DNA of 64,000 nucleotides from Anaerolineae bacterium (GTDB taxonomy: Bacteria > Chloroflexota > Anaerolineae > Anaerolineales > Villigracilaceae): assembly GCA_021324435.1 (NCBI GenBank), contig JAJPIZ010000011.1:1-64000 (forward strand). Reading direction: 5' to 3'. This document shows, piece after piece, positions 17,660 through 25,960 of the stretch. The notes under the pieces are model-generated. The model ran no database searches. It saw nothing but the letters and a program-made list of their open reading frames with translations, and was not told the DNA's origin. Made by a program: the position numbers and the translations under genes. Within the stretch, counting starts at the first letter, position 1; each line of letters starts with the position of its first letter.

Positions 17660-18685
17660 TCACGGCCCCCACTGTGGCTGCCAGTCCGGTTCGGGGTTGG
17701 TCGTCAATTGACGGGTCGTGTGCCCGTTGAATTGCATGATGAACAAATCGGCTTGGTTATTGTTGCGAAGCGAATTGTAGACGATCCACTGGCCGTCAGG
17801 CGAGTAGGCCGCCGCGGCGTTGTTCCCGCCAAAAGTCAGTTGTGAGGCGTTGCCCGTGTCCACATCGAGACGATAAATCTCGCGCGCCGCGACGGGCCCC
17901 GCAAAGATCAAAAGGTTTTTTCCATCCGGCGACCAACTGAGGCTTCCGCCGATGCCTTCGATTCCGTGAGAGATTTGGCGCGGCGAAGACGGATTGTTTA
18001 CGTCCAGCAGGAAAATTTCATATGCAAACAGCAGGTTGACCGACATGGCAAAGGCGATGGTCTTTCCATCCGGCGACCAGGCCGCGCCGACGATGCTCTT
18101 GTCGCTCGTGTAAATGGGATGCGGATTCTCGCCGCGGCTTCCCATCACCCACAGCGCGGACTTTCCATCTGAGGCTTTGTTGACGAAAAGGATTTGTTTT
18201 CCGTCCTGCGAAAAATCAGGCGAGAAGGAGTTGCCGAGATGGCTGGTCAGTTGTGTAAAGGTTGAAGTCGCGATATCGAGCAAATACAAATCGAAATTGT
18301 CGTATTTGTTTGAAGCGAAGACAATGGATTTGCTGTCCGGTGAGATGGCGGGGTAATAGTTATTGTTTACAGTGTTCGTCAACTGTTGCAGATTGCTTCC
18401 ATCGGCGTTGATCATGCAGATTTGGTTGTAATCGCCGCGCGTGCAGGTAAACACGATGTGCCCTCCGTGAATGTCGGTGGGAAGCGGCAGGGGCGTGGGC
18501 GAGGGTGTGACAGTTGGAACTTTGACCCCAATCGGTTGCAGAATTTGTTCGGTGAAGAACGAGGGAGGCACGAACGAGAACAGCGCAATGATAGCCGCGA
18601 TGACGACCAGGCTGATGGGCAGGACGGGCGCGCGCCGCGGCTTTCTAAAAAGAGTGGGTCGCCGTTTGCCTGAATTGTATTTCAT
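17660..18685 (-). CDS. TolB-like beta-propeller protein, membrane-anchored
   Basis: A 341-aa protein with a basic N-terminus, one membrane segment (LPISLVVIAAIIALFSFV), a Pro/Thr-rich linker (PTVTPSPTPLPLPT) and at least five PD40/WD40-like repeats with the ISPDSKSIVFAS / WSPDGKTIAFA / YSPDGQWIVYNS signature. The propeller should lie outside the membrane. Such proteins bind other proteins or ligands; no catalytic motif is seen. It is not next to tol or pal genes, so a Tol-system role is not implied. Confidence 0.85.
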   Translation of the reverse strand: MKYNSGKRRPTLFRKPRRAPVLPISLVVIAAIIALFSFVPPSFFTEQILQPIGVKVPTVTPSPTPLPLPTDIHGGHIVFTCTRGDYNQICMINADGSNLQQLTNTVNNNYYPAISPDSKSIVFASNKYDNFDLYLLDIATSTFTQLTSHLGNSFSPDFSQDGKQILFVNKASDGKSALWVMGSRGENPHPIYTSDKSIVGAAWSPDGKTIAFAMSVNLLFAYEIFLLDVNNPSSPRQISHGIEGIGGSLSWSPDGKNLLIFAGPVAAREIYRLDVDTGNASQLTFGGNNAAAAYSPDGQWIVYNSLRNNNQADLFIMQFNGHTTRQLTTNPEPDWQPQWGP

Positions 18686-18741
18686 TGATTCTGTTCAGCG
18701 AGGATAAGTCGTGCCCATCTTTTAGCCGCGGTCGGTGAGTT

Positions 18742-19080
18742 CTAGGAGAATTCTCTGGCCTGAACCCGAACGCGGATGGCTTCGACCAGCGCGCGGATAT
18801 ATTCCATGCCTTTTTTGGTCGGATTCTTTTCGTAATGTTTCCAGCGGCGGGATTCAAAGAACAGGCAGGTGCGCAGATCGGTAAGCGACTGATTAAGCGC
18901 CTGCCGGCCGCGATATAACTTGACTCCCTGATCGGCCACTTCGCGGCATTTCTTGAAGGAACCCCAGTGTTTGTAACCGTTAAAAGTCAGCGCGAATGGC
19001 TCGATCTTCTTCCACGTCGCGCGGGCGGAGGGAACATCTTTTTCGATCAGTTGGGTGTTGGGTATGGTTTCCATTTTCAT
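18742..19080 (-). CDS. Hypothetical helical protein coupled to HepT-like gene
   Basis: Not recognised. 112 aa, basic, predicted mainly alpha-helical, with a conserved-looking GYKHWGSFKKC start and FFESRRWKHYEKNP in the middle. Its ATG overlaps the stop of the HepT-like gene by 4 nt (ATGA), so the two are almost certainly made together. It lacks the GSxxxxD motif of the MntA nucleotidyltransferases that normally accompany HepT. Confidence 0.7.
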   Translation of the reverse strand: MKMETIPNTQLIEKDVPSARATWKKIEPFALTFNGYKHWGSFKKCREVADQGVKLYRGRQALNQSLTDLRTCLFFESRRWKHYEKNPTKKGMEYIRALVEAIRVRVQAREFS

Positions 19081-19406
19081 ACAAGTTTCTTGATGAGTTG
19101 TTTGAGAAGCGGAAGATCATCCTGAATGGCATTCCAGAGCAGGGCGGTGTTGACCTCGAAATCTTCACGGACGATTTTCCTGCGGGCGATAATCGTCTTC
19201 GCCCAGGGCAGTTTGGGGTGCAGGCTCTGGAATTCAGTTGAAATGCTCCGCGCGGCTTCGTCCACGACTTCGATCTGGCGGACGACGGCATCCTGTACCA
19301 TGGGACGAGAAAGAAATTCACTTTCCGACATGCCGCGTGTGTAATGCTCGATCTGGTTGATGGCGATCAGGATATGGCGCAGATAGGCGTTGTCATCCTG
19401 TTTCAT
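19077..19406 (-). CDS. HepT-like (DUF86, HEPN-fold) protein with altered active site
   Basis: A 109-aa helical protein resembling the HepT/DUF86 family: DNAYLRHILIAINQIEHYTRG, VQDAVVRQIEVVDEAA, then LPWAKTIIARRKIVREDFEVN and LLWNAIQDDLPLLKQL. HepT RNases carry R-x4-H-x-Y at this point; here the aligned residues read R-KIVR-E-D-F, so the catalytic His and Tyr are Glu and Phe. It is probably inactive as an RNase or has another role. It is coupled to the 112-aa gene downstream; no nucleotidyltransferase partner is visible. Confidence 0.8.
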   Translation of the reverse strand: MKQDDNAYLRHILIAINQIEHYTRGMSESEFLSRPMVQDAVVRQIEVVDEAARSISTEFQSLHPKLPWAKTIIARRKIVREDFEVNTALLWNAIQDDLPLLKQLIKKLV

Positions 19407-19540
19407 GGAGGATGACCTTGCTCATTTTCGCCGCGTGGCTCTTCCTGGCAGTTTCATGCATGTCTACATTGTACCCTACTGCGGACGGGATGATTCCTAG
19501 CGGGGATTAAGAGACCCTGAAAAAGGATTCAAAGATTCAT

Positions 19541-20116
19541 TTATTTGAGAGTCACTGTGTTGTAATAAGCGAAGATAAATCCTGTTTTGTAAACGCCCAC
19601 TTGAATGAACGGACGATTGAAATCGGCGGGCGATTGTTCTCCGTACCAGTTGAAGAAGTAGTTGTCAATTTTCCCGCCCTCTTCATAGGTCAAGTTTTGA
19701 GAAAGCGTTTCAAAGCCGGGGATGGCGCGCGCCAGCATTTTGATGACCTTTTCTTTGATCTCAGTTTGCGAGAAGATCGGCGCGTCGGACGGGATGGAGG
19801 CCAGCAGATCGCGCGCGTCCATCTCGACCACAGTGTTGGTGCGCGGTTCGATGGAGAATATTCGACCTTCGCTGTCAGCGTAAATCGCGACAGACCATCC
19901 ATTGCTATCTGGGGAGTTGATCATTGTGTCCATGCCTCTTGACTTCAAAGGCAGATCGGGCAATCCCAGCGCGTCGCGGAAATTGTTGATGGCAGTGACT
20001 TGTGGATTACCAGTTGACTGGATGGTGGGAGTTGGTTTGACTGTGCATCCAATCAAAAATAGAAATCCCAAAATAACCGTGGTGAATATTGCACAGTACC
20101 TTTTGGAATTTTTCAT
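19541..20116 (-). CDS. Hypothetical lipoprotein
   Basis: A 191-aa protein with a signal peptide ending in the lipobox FLIGC and a short Thr/Pro linker (VKPTPTIQSTG), so it is probably anchored outside the membrane. The rest alternates beta and helix (WSVAIYADSEGRIFSIEPRTN ... IKEKVIKMLARAIPGFE), a pattern that recalls PepSY-like modules but is not convincing. No operon partner is evident. Confidence 0.7.
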   Translation of the reverse strand: MKNSKRYCAIFTTVILGFLFLIGCTVKPTPTIQSTGNPQVTAINNFRDALGLPDLPLKSRGMDTMINSPDSNGWSVAIYADSEGRIFSIEPRTNTVVEMDARDLLASIPSDAPIFSQTEIKEKVIKMLARAIPGFETLSQNLTYEEGGKIDNYFFNWYGEQSPADFNRPFIQVGVYKTGFIFAYYNTVTLK

Positions 20117-20149
20117 TATTGCCTCATGGATTCGTTTTTGAATTGTTGG

Positions 20150-21493
20150 CTATCTCTCCAGCAATCCCAACACCACAGGCAACATCTGCTTCTTTCTCGA
20201 GACCACGCCGGGCGCGTCACGCGTGCCATCCGGCAGGGGCGGGTAGGGCAGGTCATCCAGCACGGGCGGCGGGTTGGAGGTGACGATCACGCGGCTGGAA
20301 CCGCGCACCACGTCGGTGATGAGGAGCATGGCAAAGTCAAGGCCGCGCTTGTCGCGTAAATCGTCGAGGGCGGATTGAATCGGTTTGAGATATTCGGTCA
20401 ATTGCAAAAGATCGGTCACTTCGGCCTGTGCCACTGCGAATTTGAATCCGCCCGCTTCGAAGGATTTGATGTCGGTACTGACTACTTCCTTCGGGTCGCG
20501 GTTGGCCAGTCCCGCGCCGGCAGATAAAACGGCTTTGCCGTACGATTCGATGGTCTCGCCTTTCAACGGCGAACCGCCGACAAAGGCCCAGCGCGAGAGT
20601 CGCTCGGCGGCGTCTTTGTCGCGCGGCGTGGTGGTGGGAGAGGTCAGGATAAGGGTGTCCGATAAAAGTCCCGCGAGAAGCGCACCCGCCAGAGTCGGCG
20701 GCATGGAGAGTCCCGCGTCCGCGGTTAGTTCCGAAACCAGTGTCGAAGTCGAGCCGACCACATCCACTGTAAATCGAATCGGTTGATGAGTCGAAGGGTT
20801 GCCGAGGCGATGATGATCCAAAATTTCCAGCAGTTCAGCCTCTTCGAGCGCGGCGATGGCTTGGCGCGGCTCGTTGTGATCCACGAGAATGATCTTCAGG
20901 CGCGGCGGGTTGAGCACCTCGCGCTGGCGCGCAATGCCGAGATACAAACCGTTTTCATCCACGACCCAATAATCGTTGAACTCGTCGCGCAAAATTTTGT
21001 TGAGCGAATCGCGGATGTGTGCGTTGGCCGCGAACTTCGGCACCGATGTGTCCGCCGCCTCTTTGCAGGGCGCGGTCATCAACTCGCGAATCGGAGTCTC
21101 GCCGGGCCGCGGGCCGACTGTGTCGGTGAAATATTTGAACATGCTCAAGCCGTTGATGATGCCGAATGGTTTTCCATCGTCGCCGACGACCGGCGCGATG
21201 CCGCCGGTACGCGTGGCCAGCGACCAGGCCGCGCTGAGTTGTGCTTCGGGGCGGATGCTGTCGAGGCGTTGCATGACAGATTCAAAACGCGGTGACGCGT
21301 CGGTCAGCAACAATGGCGGATCGAGCGCCAGCCGCTTCAATACCCACGACGTTTGCGGGTTCAATGCTCCCGCGCGGGCTGCCACCGCCTCGGCTTGATC
21401 TCGTTCGCGCAACAACCACGCATAGCCCATCGCGGATGCAATCGCGTCGGTATCCGGATTGACGTGGCCGATGACGTAGATTTTGTTTGACAT
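20150..21493 (-). CDS. ppaC: Family II (Mn-dependent) inorganic pyrophosphatase with CBS domains
   Basis: Hydrolyses pyrophosphate. The DHH domain is split by a pair of CBS regulatory domains. The N-terminal part has GHVNPDTDAIASA. The CBS region spans about 65-190 (RFESVMQRLDSI...PVVGDDGKPFGI and IRDSLNKILRDEF). The DHH part resumes at VDHNEPRQ and ILDHHRLG, and a DHHA2 domain with SRVIVTSNPP closes the 447-aa protein. The insert is about 125 residues, too short for an extra DRTGG domain. CBS-pyrophosphatases are typically controlled by adenine nucleotides. A -10 box lies exactly 6 nt before the ATG. Confidence 0.94.
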   Translation of the reverse strand: MSNKIYVIGHVNPDTDAIASAMGYAWLLRERDQAEAVAARAGALNPQTSWVLKRLALDPPLLLTDASPRFESVMQRLDSIRPEAQLSAAWSLATRTGGIAPVVGDDGKPFGIINGLSMFKYFTDTVGPRPGETPIRELMTAPCKEAADTSVPKFAANAHIRDSLNKILRDEFNDYWVVDENGLYLGIARQREVLNPPRLKIILVDHNEPRQAIAALEEAELLEILDHHRLGNPSTHQPIRFTVDVVGSTSTLVSELTADAGLSMPPTLAGALLAGLLSDTLILTSPTTTPRDKDAAERLSRWAFVGGSPLKGETIESYGKAVLSAGAGLANRDPKEVVSTDIKSFEAGGFKFAVAQAEVTDLLQLTEYLKPIQSALDDLRDKRGLDFAMLLITDVVRGSSRVIVTSNPPPVLDDLPYPPLPDGTRDAPGVVSRKKQMLPVVLGLLER

Positions 21494-21499
21494 GTGCTG

Positions 21500-21505
21500 A
21501 TTATA
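21500..21505 (-). promoter_or_regulatory. TATAAT box placed for a leaderless transcript of ppaC
   Basis: On the minus strand TATAAT is followed by CAGCAC and then ATG (21493), so transcription would begin at or next to the start codon. The box overlaps the last codons of the HD-GYP gene. No Shine-Dalgarno is present. Confidence 0.6.
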
Positions 21506-23108
21506 TCTTGCCTGTTTCGGCGAGCTGTAAAAATGTTTTCACGATTTCGGGATCAAAATGCTTTCCCGCCTGTGCCTGCATGTAGGTAATTGTCTTTTGG
21601 CGCGGCCAGCCTTTTTTGTAAGGGCGGTCGGATTGGACCGCGTCCCACACATCTGCCACGGCAAAGATGCGCGCCGCAAGCGGAATTTCCCTGCCTTTCA
21701 AGCCGCGCGGATAGCCCGTGCCGTCCCATTTTTCGTGGTGGCAATAAGGAATGTCGAGGGCCTTTTGCAGGAAGGGGATGCGCGAGAGCAACTCATAGGC
21801 GATGGTCGGATGTTGCAGAACGATATCGCGCTCGACCGGGGTAAGAGGGCCTGTTTTTCGCAAGATTTCGTCGGGGATGGCCATCTTGCCGATGTCATGC
21901 AGGATGGCACCGCGGCGTATGTGCTCGAATTCTTCGCGGGGAATGTCGAGGGCCAACGCGAGTTTCATAGTTGTCTCTGTGACGCGGCGGCTGTGGCCTT
22001 CGGTTTCCTTGTCGCGCAGTTCGAGGGCCTTGGCCCAGCCTTCGAGCGTGGTGTCGTAGGCCTCTTCCAAATCCTGTGTGCGTTCCTGGACGCGCTGTTC
22101 CAGTTGGTTGTTCAATCTTTCCAGGTTTTCCTGAAGTTCAACGTATGCGGTGACATCGCGCGAGACGAAGACGCGTCCGATGTATTCGCCGCGCTGGCTG
22201 TGCAGCAGGGTGGCTTTGACTTCATGGTGATAGGTCTTTCCGTATGCGCTGAGAGTGGTTCTGACGGATTTGTTGGATGGTTCCTCGAATTCGCGGAGCA
22301 GTTTGGGCCATTCGGCAAAAATTTCTCCTGCGAATTTTCCGATCACATCCTTCGATTCCTTCTCGATGGCGTAGAGGGCAATGGGGTTGATGTCCACGAT
22401 TCGATTTTGTGTGTCCAGGATAATGACCAAATCGGACATGTTTTCAACGACATTATGGCGCGCAATGGGAACGATATCGAATAGGCGATAGCGGAATAAC
22501 GCCCACGCAATTGCAAGATTTCCGATTGCCATGGTGAACGGGCTGGTATAGCGGTGCTGGGTGAGACTGACACCGGCCAGGGATAAGAGGGTTCCGGCGA
22601 TGATGATCAATACGCCAAAAGCAATTGCCGCAACCTGGAAACGGAAGAGTTGATGCGGGTGGAGAAAAGCGATTATTAACAGCGCCAGACTCCCCAGAGT
22701 GATTAGATACCCGTAGGCGGCATAGCTATACACCACCGGCGTAAATGTATAAGTTAATTCGCCGAAGGGAAAAATTTCCACAAGACGCGGGTCGGGATAA
22801 ATCTGGTGATGAAACTTGTCGGTGAGCACCAGCACTGTGAATAAAGCCGGGACGACCATTGACGCTGCCAGGATCAGTTTTGGATGCGGCAGTTTGTATC
22901 CCGTATATTGAATAACAAAGATCGGGAAAGCAATTATTATTACCAATCCAGCCAAAAACTGAAACGAATCCCAAAAAATCTTCCCCTGCAGGGACGGGCT
23001 GAGCAGTTCCAGAATGAACCCCCCGATCCACAATGTCCATCCAATAAGATACCAGACGAAGGCGTTGACGCCGCGCGCCTCCCGCCGTTGCCAGGCAAAA
23101 ATCGTCAC
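21501..23108 (-). CDS. 7TM-PAS-HD-GYP signalling protein, apparent 5' truncation
   Basis: Membrane sensor with a cyclic-di-GMP phosphodiesterase domain. The hydrophobic part matches the same 7TM module as the kinase at 87-2633. A PAS domain follows (DLVIILDTQNRIVDINPIA), a coiled linker, then HD-GYP with HDIGKMAIPDEIL and a GYP equivalent in GTGYPRGLKG. Only a GTG at 23108 is available as a start, with no ribosome site. Reading upstream in frame gives 26 more residues that fit the family (including YLLPYLISFGLSLG) but with no start codon before a TAG at 23187. So the native start seems lost exactly where the AT-rich island begins. It may be poorly translated or use a rare start. Confidence 0.85.
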   Translation of the reverse strand: MTIFAWQRREARGVNAFVWYLIGWTLWIGGFILELLSPSLQGKIFWDSFQFLAGLVIIIAFPIFVIQYTGYKLPHPKLILAASMVVPALFTVLVLTDKFHHQIYPDPRLVEIFPFGELTYTFTPVVYSYAAYGYLITLGSLALLIIAFLHPHQLFRFQVAAIAFGVLIIIAGTLLSLAGVSLTQHRYTSPFTMAIGNLAIAWALFRYRLFDIVPIARHNVVENMSDLVIILDTQNRIVDINPIALYAIEKESKDVIGKFAGEIFAEWPKLLREFEEPSNKSVRTTLSAYGKTYHHEVKATLLHSQRGEYIGRVFVSRDVTAYVELQENLERLNNQLEQRVQERTQDLEEAYDTTLEGWAKALELRDKETEGHSRRVTETTMKLALALDIPREEFEHIRRGAILHDIGKMAIPDEILRKTGPLTPVERDIVLQHPTIAYELLSRIPFLQKALDIPYCHHEKWDGTGYPRGLKGREIPLAARIFAVADVWDAVQSDRPYKKGWPRQKTITYMQAQAGKHFDPEIVKTFLQLAETGKI

Positions 23109-23186
23109 GCCCAGGGAAAGCCCGAAGGAGATCAGATACGGTAATAAATAAACAAGGGACTGATATACTTCGCAAACCCAAGCATT

Positions 23187-23435
23187 CTAATAACTAAATG
23201 AACGTTTGAAATAATAAACCTCTGTGAAGCCTCCACTATCGTTATCGTACCGATAGAAGTTAATCATTTCCCATCCCTGTTTTCCTAATTCGTTCATGTA
23301 ACTTGCAAAAGACCATATTGTATGCTCGGCATCGCTTAGACTATCAATTCGTGTACCACGTTCAAACGCTTCTATTATTATGCCATTAGAAAAGCAATTC
23401 AAACTACATCGCAAATATTCCCATCTTGGAGACAT
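23187..23435 (-). CDS. Small DUF4177-like protein
   Basis: An 82-aa protein with the DUF4177 pattern: PRWEYLRCSL near the start, then YMNELGKQGWEMINFYRYD and a terminal VYYFKR. GAGGTGA lies about 5 nt before the ATG. It is the last gene of the AT-rich island, in the same frame as the downstream HD-GYP gene. Its function is unknown. Confidence 0.65.
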   Translation of the reverse strand: MSPRWEYLRCSLNCFSNGIIIEAFERGTRIDSLSDAEHTIWSFASYMNELGKQGWEMINFYRYDNDSGGFTEVYYFKRSFSY

Positions 23436-23444
23436 AGAGTCACC

Positions 23445-23618
23445 TCAGTTACTCTTTTTGCTTTTCTTTTCCTTTTGCTTGATCGCCTTATCTGTGTCCT
23501 CTTTAGGCTTTGGCTTTACTTTCAGTAATGCGGCTAGAGCCTCCTTGAAGTCAAGCGGGAAAAGAGAAACAGGTTTTTCGTTTGTTGTCTTCTTTTCGTC
23601 ATTCTGATTTTCATTCAT
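23445..23618 (-). CDS. Small lysine-rich protein coupled to PIN gene
   Basis: A 57-aa charged protein (NENQNDEKK...) with a short conserved-looking core VSLFPLDFKEALAALLKVKP and a Lys-rich tail. I start it at ATG 23618, which overlaps the stop of the PIN-domain gene (ATGA); the tracked ORF starts 12 codons earlier inside that gene. The coupling suggests a role with the PIN protein. The function is unknown. Confidence 0.55.
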   Translation of the reverse strand: MNENQNDEKKTTNEKPVSLFPLDFKEALAALLKVKPKPKEDTDKAIKQKEKKSKKSN

Positions 23619-24109
23619 GGTATCAATCTCATTTGTTTTATGTGCGGCTCGCAAATATGTATTCCTATCATAACTTCATATTTGAACAGTCTATCATCAT
23701 AATGATTGACCTCATCAATCCTGTGAACATTCTTATTGTACCAAAATGCAGATGCAAGATGAACAGCGTCTTTCGCCTTTAGAACCCAACCGTGAGGGAT
23801 AGCATCTCTAATCAGCCTTCTTGCAATTGGTGCAATATGAGGGCCGTTGTCAATGATTTTTATTATCTTGTCCATCGCCCACATTTCGTCAATCAAAGAC
23901 TCGACTTTTGGATCGAGGCGCGATTTTGTCTTTTCATCAGCGACATGAGCAACTTCTACAATACTTTCGGATGAAGTCAAAATGAAACTATCTTTCTCCC
24001 CTTCAATCTCTGTCATAATATCTCGAATCATTGGTGCTCTTGAAGGCATGCCATTCAAGAGAGACAGAAAAACACTGCTATCCCAATAGAGGTGACGATT
24101 ATTCGGCAT
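23615..24109 (-). CDS. PIN-domain protein (VapC-like nuclease)
   Basis: A 164-aa PIN-domain protein. The four acidic positions are present: WDSSVFL at the N-terminus, SESIVEV, AKDAVHLASA and DEVNHYDDRL. The fold is that of single-strand RNA nucleases such as VapC toxins. It is longer than a standard VapC (~130 aa). No short DNA-binding antitoxin gene precedes it. Instead a 250-aa gene overlaps its start by 11 nt and a 57-aa gene overlaps its stop by 4 nt. A toxin role is therefore an inference. Confidence 0.85.
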   Translation of the reverse strand: MPNNRHLYWDSSVFLSLLNGMPSRAPMIRDIMTEIEGEKDSFILTSSESIVEVAHVADEKTKSRLDPKVESLIDEMWAMDKIIKIIDNGPHIAPIARRLIRDAIPHGWVLKAKDAVHLASAFWYNKNVHRIDEVNHYDDRLFKYEVMIGIHICEPHIKQMRLIP

Positions 24110-24851
24110 CCCGTAGTCGCCTTATGGCTTCTTCTGGATATTCATCCCCTTCTTTCCAGGGTATGATTCCCACCAAACTCATAAGGTCAATACTGCTTTC
24201 TTTGATAGGTTCAATGTATTTTATGTCGCGAACATCAACAGGTCTTCCAGATATGGGGTCGCGATATATCTGCCCTGCAACGCGAACACGTTTATCCCAA
24301 GCGTCCAACATCAAATCTTCTTGACCTTTTTGCAGGTAACAATCAACTGCTCGATTGAACAGAGTATCGTAGAGAACGAATCGCATTTTCCCATGTTTCG
24401 ACAAAGTTTCAACCGTACCAGTTACCGTGCCAAAGGAGAATTCACCCGAGGTTATTTCTTGCAACTCGATTGGTCGGTCAATAGAAACGCCAAATTCCTC
24501 CGTCTTGAATTCTACGGAGGTGATTTTCCCATTCAACAATCCCGTAATTGCGCGCGCCTCTCGTGCGATAGGCTCTGGATAAGGAATTGGTTCATCGTTT
24601 TGGATTGAACCCCCGATAATCTCAAATGCCTTTACGACCTTTTCTATCGCAGTTTGATTAACAGACCGACCAATAATCAGGGCAGTTGCGCTACCAGATT
24701 CGAGTTTCGCAATCTCCCATTCTATTTCAGCATGTTCTCCAACTTCGTTGGTGAGAGCCTCTACCAGAGACGCGAAATGCCTCATCGCTTGCGCAAACTC
24801 GGCAAGGGGTATATCGCCCTGAAGAGTGAGGCCCAGAGTATCCTTAGCCAT
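24099..24851 (-). CDS. Hypothetical protein upstream of and overlapping the PIN gene
   Basis: A 250-aa soluble protein that I do not recognise. It begins TLGLTLQGDIPLAEFAQAMRHFASLVEAL and has a region EWEIAKLESGSATALIIG. The second half (GVSIDRPIELQEITSGEFSFGTVTGTVETLS...AWDKRVRVAGQIYRD) looks mainly beta and could hold a small barrel. It overlaps the PIN gene by 11 nt and heads the four-gene unit. It may be the antitoxin or the sensing partner. Codon use is more AT-rich than the flanks. Confidence 0.75.
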   Translation of the reverse strand: MAKDTLGLTLQGDIPLAEFAQAMRHFASLVEALTNEVGEHAEIEWEIAKLESGSATALIIGRSVNQTAIEKVVKAFEIIGGSIQNDEPIPYPEPIAREARAITGLLNGKITSVEFKTEEFGVSIDRPIELQEITSGEFSFGTVTGTVETLSKHGKMRFVLYDTLFNRAVDCYLQKGQEDLMLDAWDKRVRVAGQIYRDPISGRPVDVRDIKYIEPIKESSIDLMSLVGIIPWKEGDEYPEEAIRRLRDAE

Positions 24852-24904
24852 AGGATTTCTTTGGTTATTCTATTCCTTCTCGACTCACCTGCAAAGTCCT
24901 AATT

Positions 24905-25819
24905 TTATTTCGTGATGTTCTTGTAATAAAGCCGCTTACCTTTTGCGTTGCGAATTGCTTCTACCGTCCGTTGCCCGTCTTCAATCTTGCGGTTATTATA
25001 GCGAAAGGCAAATTCATCTACGTATCGGTCGAGATGTTCTTCGCTGACATGGTGGAAAGTACCAGTCACTCCACGCTTCAAAAGGGCAAACCAACCTTCA
25101 AGAGTATTAGTATAGGCATCGCCGCGCACATATTCGCCAGCGCCATGATCTACGACCTCATGTCCAGCGAATTCTTCTTCAAGACCGGAGTAAGCGCCAA
25201 AACTGTCACTCATAATAACGGCGTTCTTGTCTACATTGTTGCGGATGGCATTTTTCAAAGTGCCAGCAGTAACGTTTCGGACTTTATGCGCGCGCAACTG
25301 GCCGCCACGTTGAACAAGCGCAAAAACGGGGGTTTTGTTTTCGGAGCCGCGACCACGCTTTCCGCCGCGCATTTTTCCACCAACATAAGTTTCGTCAACT
25401 TCAACGACACCATTCAACTTATCGGATAAAGGGGCTTCCCGCATGGCAAGGCGAATCCGATGAGCCATGAACCAAGCCGTTTTATAGGTCACTCCCAAAG
25501 TTCGGTGCAACTGATGAGCCGAAATGCCTTTCTTGCTGGAACACATCAGATATAAAGCCATCAACCAATCAGCGATTTTGATTCGGCTACCCTCGAAGAT
25601 TGTCCCAACCGTAACGGTAAACTGCTTGCGGCAGGATTTGCACTTGTAAACACCAAAGCGGACATGCTTTTTGCCTTCGGCTTTGGGCGTCAGTTTGTAA
25701 GCCTCGGTGCTGTTACAATGGGGGCATACCGCGCCATCAGGCCAGCGGATTGCTTCGAGCATTTCGCGGGCTTGGTCTTCGTTCAGGCTTCGGAGTTGTT
25801 TGAAGGTGATGTTTTCCAT
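24905..25819 (-). CDS. IS1595-family transposase
   Basis: A 304-aa DDE-type transposase. An N-terminal zinc ribbon has CPHC and CKSC, followed by the DDE domain with VEVDETYVGGK, IMSDSFGAYSG and a closing NTLEGWFALLKRGVTGTFHHV region. It appears intact. A consensus TTGACA-17-TAATAT promoter lies 6 nt before the ATG. I could not fix the terminal inverted repeats or the target duplication by eye, so the element's borders (probably within about 24.88-25.88 kb) are not stated. It is at the edge of the AT-rich island. Confidence 0.9.
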   Translation of the reverse strand: MENITFKQLRSLNEDQAREMLEAIRWPDGAVCPHCNSTEAYKLTPKAEGKKHVRFGVYKCKSCRKQFTVTVGTIFEGSRIKIADWLMALYLMCSSKKGISAHQLHRTLGVTYKTAWFMAHRIRLAMREAPLSDKLNGVVEVDETYVGGKMRGGKRGRGSENKTPVFALVQRGGQLRAHKVRNVTAGTLKNAIRNNVDKNAVIMSDSFGAYSGLEEEFAGHEVVDHGAGEYVRGDAYTNTLEGWFALLKRGVTGTFHHVSEEHLDRYVDEFAFRYNNRKIEDGQRTVEAIRNAKGKRLYYKNITK

Positions 25820-25825
25820 GCCTCT

Positions 25826-25854
25826 ATATTAGCATAAAGGCGTGGGTTTGTCAA
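25826..25854 (-). promoter_or_regulatory. Consensus promoter, leaderless spacing, for the transposase
   Basis: On the minus strand TTGACA, 17 bp, TAATAT, 6 nt, ATG. It is the clearest of the leaderless-type starts in the window because the -35 box is also consensus. Confidence 0.7.
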
Positions 25855-25924
25855 GTATATAATTCCCATAAACAAATTTACCCGGTTCCATTTTGTTCGA
25901 GGTGGCAATGCAATTGTACTTCAT

Positions 25925-25959
25925 GTCAAAAACCCGAGGGATGTCCTCGGGTTTTTGAC
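25925..25959. terminator. Strong terminator hairpin after the molybdenum hydroxylase gene
   Basis: A perfect 15-bp stem GTCAAAAACCCGAGG/CCTCGGGTTTTTGAC with a 5-nt loop. The A and T tracts lie within the stem, so it can work in both directions. It ends 2 nt before the hydroxylase stop. Confidence 0.88.
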
Positions 25960-25960
25960 T

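Noticed and set aside
17660-18685. TolB of a Tol-Pal system
   Set aside because: The propeller repeats match, but there are no tol or pal neighbours and the protein has a membrane anchor; named only TolB-like.
21558-22484. 308-aa plus-strand ORF
   Set aside because: Antisense to the HD-GYP gene; low-complexity translation without a recognisable domain.
24852-24904. Terminal inverted repeats of the IS1595-type element
   Set aside because: Only weak similarity (AAATTTGTTT versus AATTTTATTT) between candidate ends; not enough to define borders.
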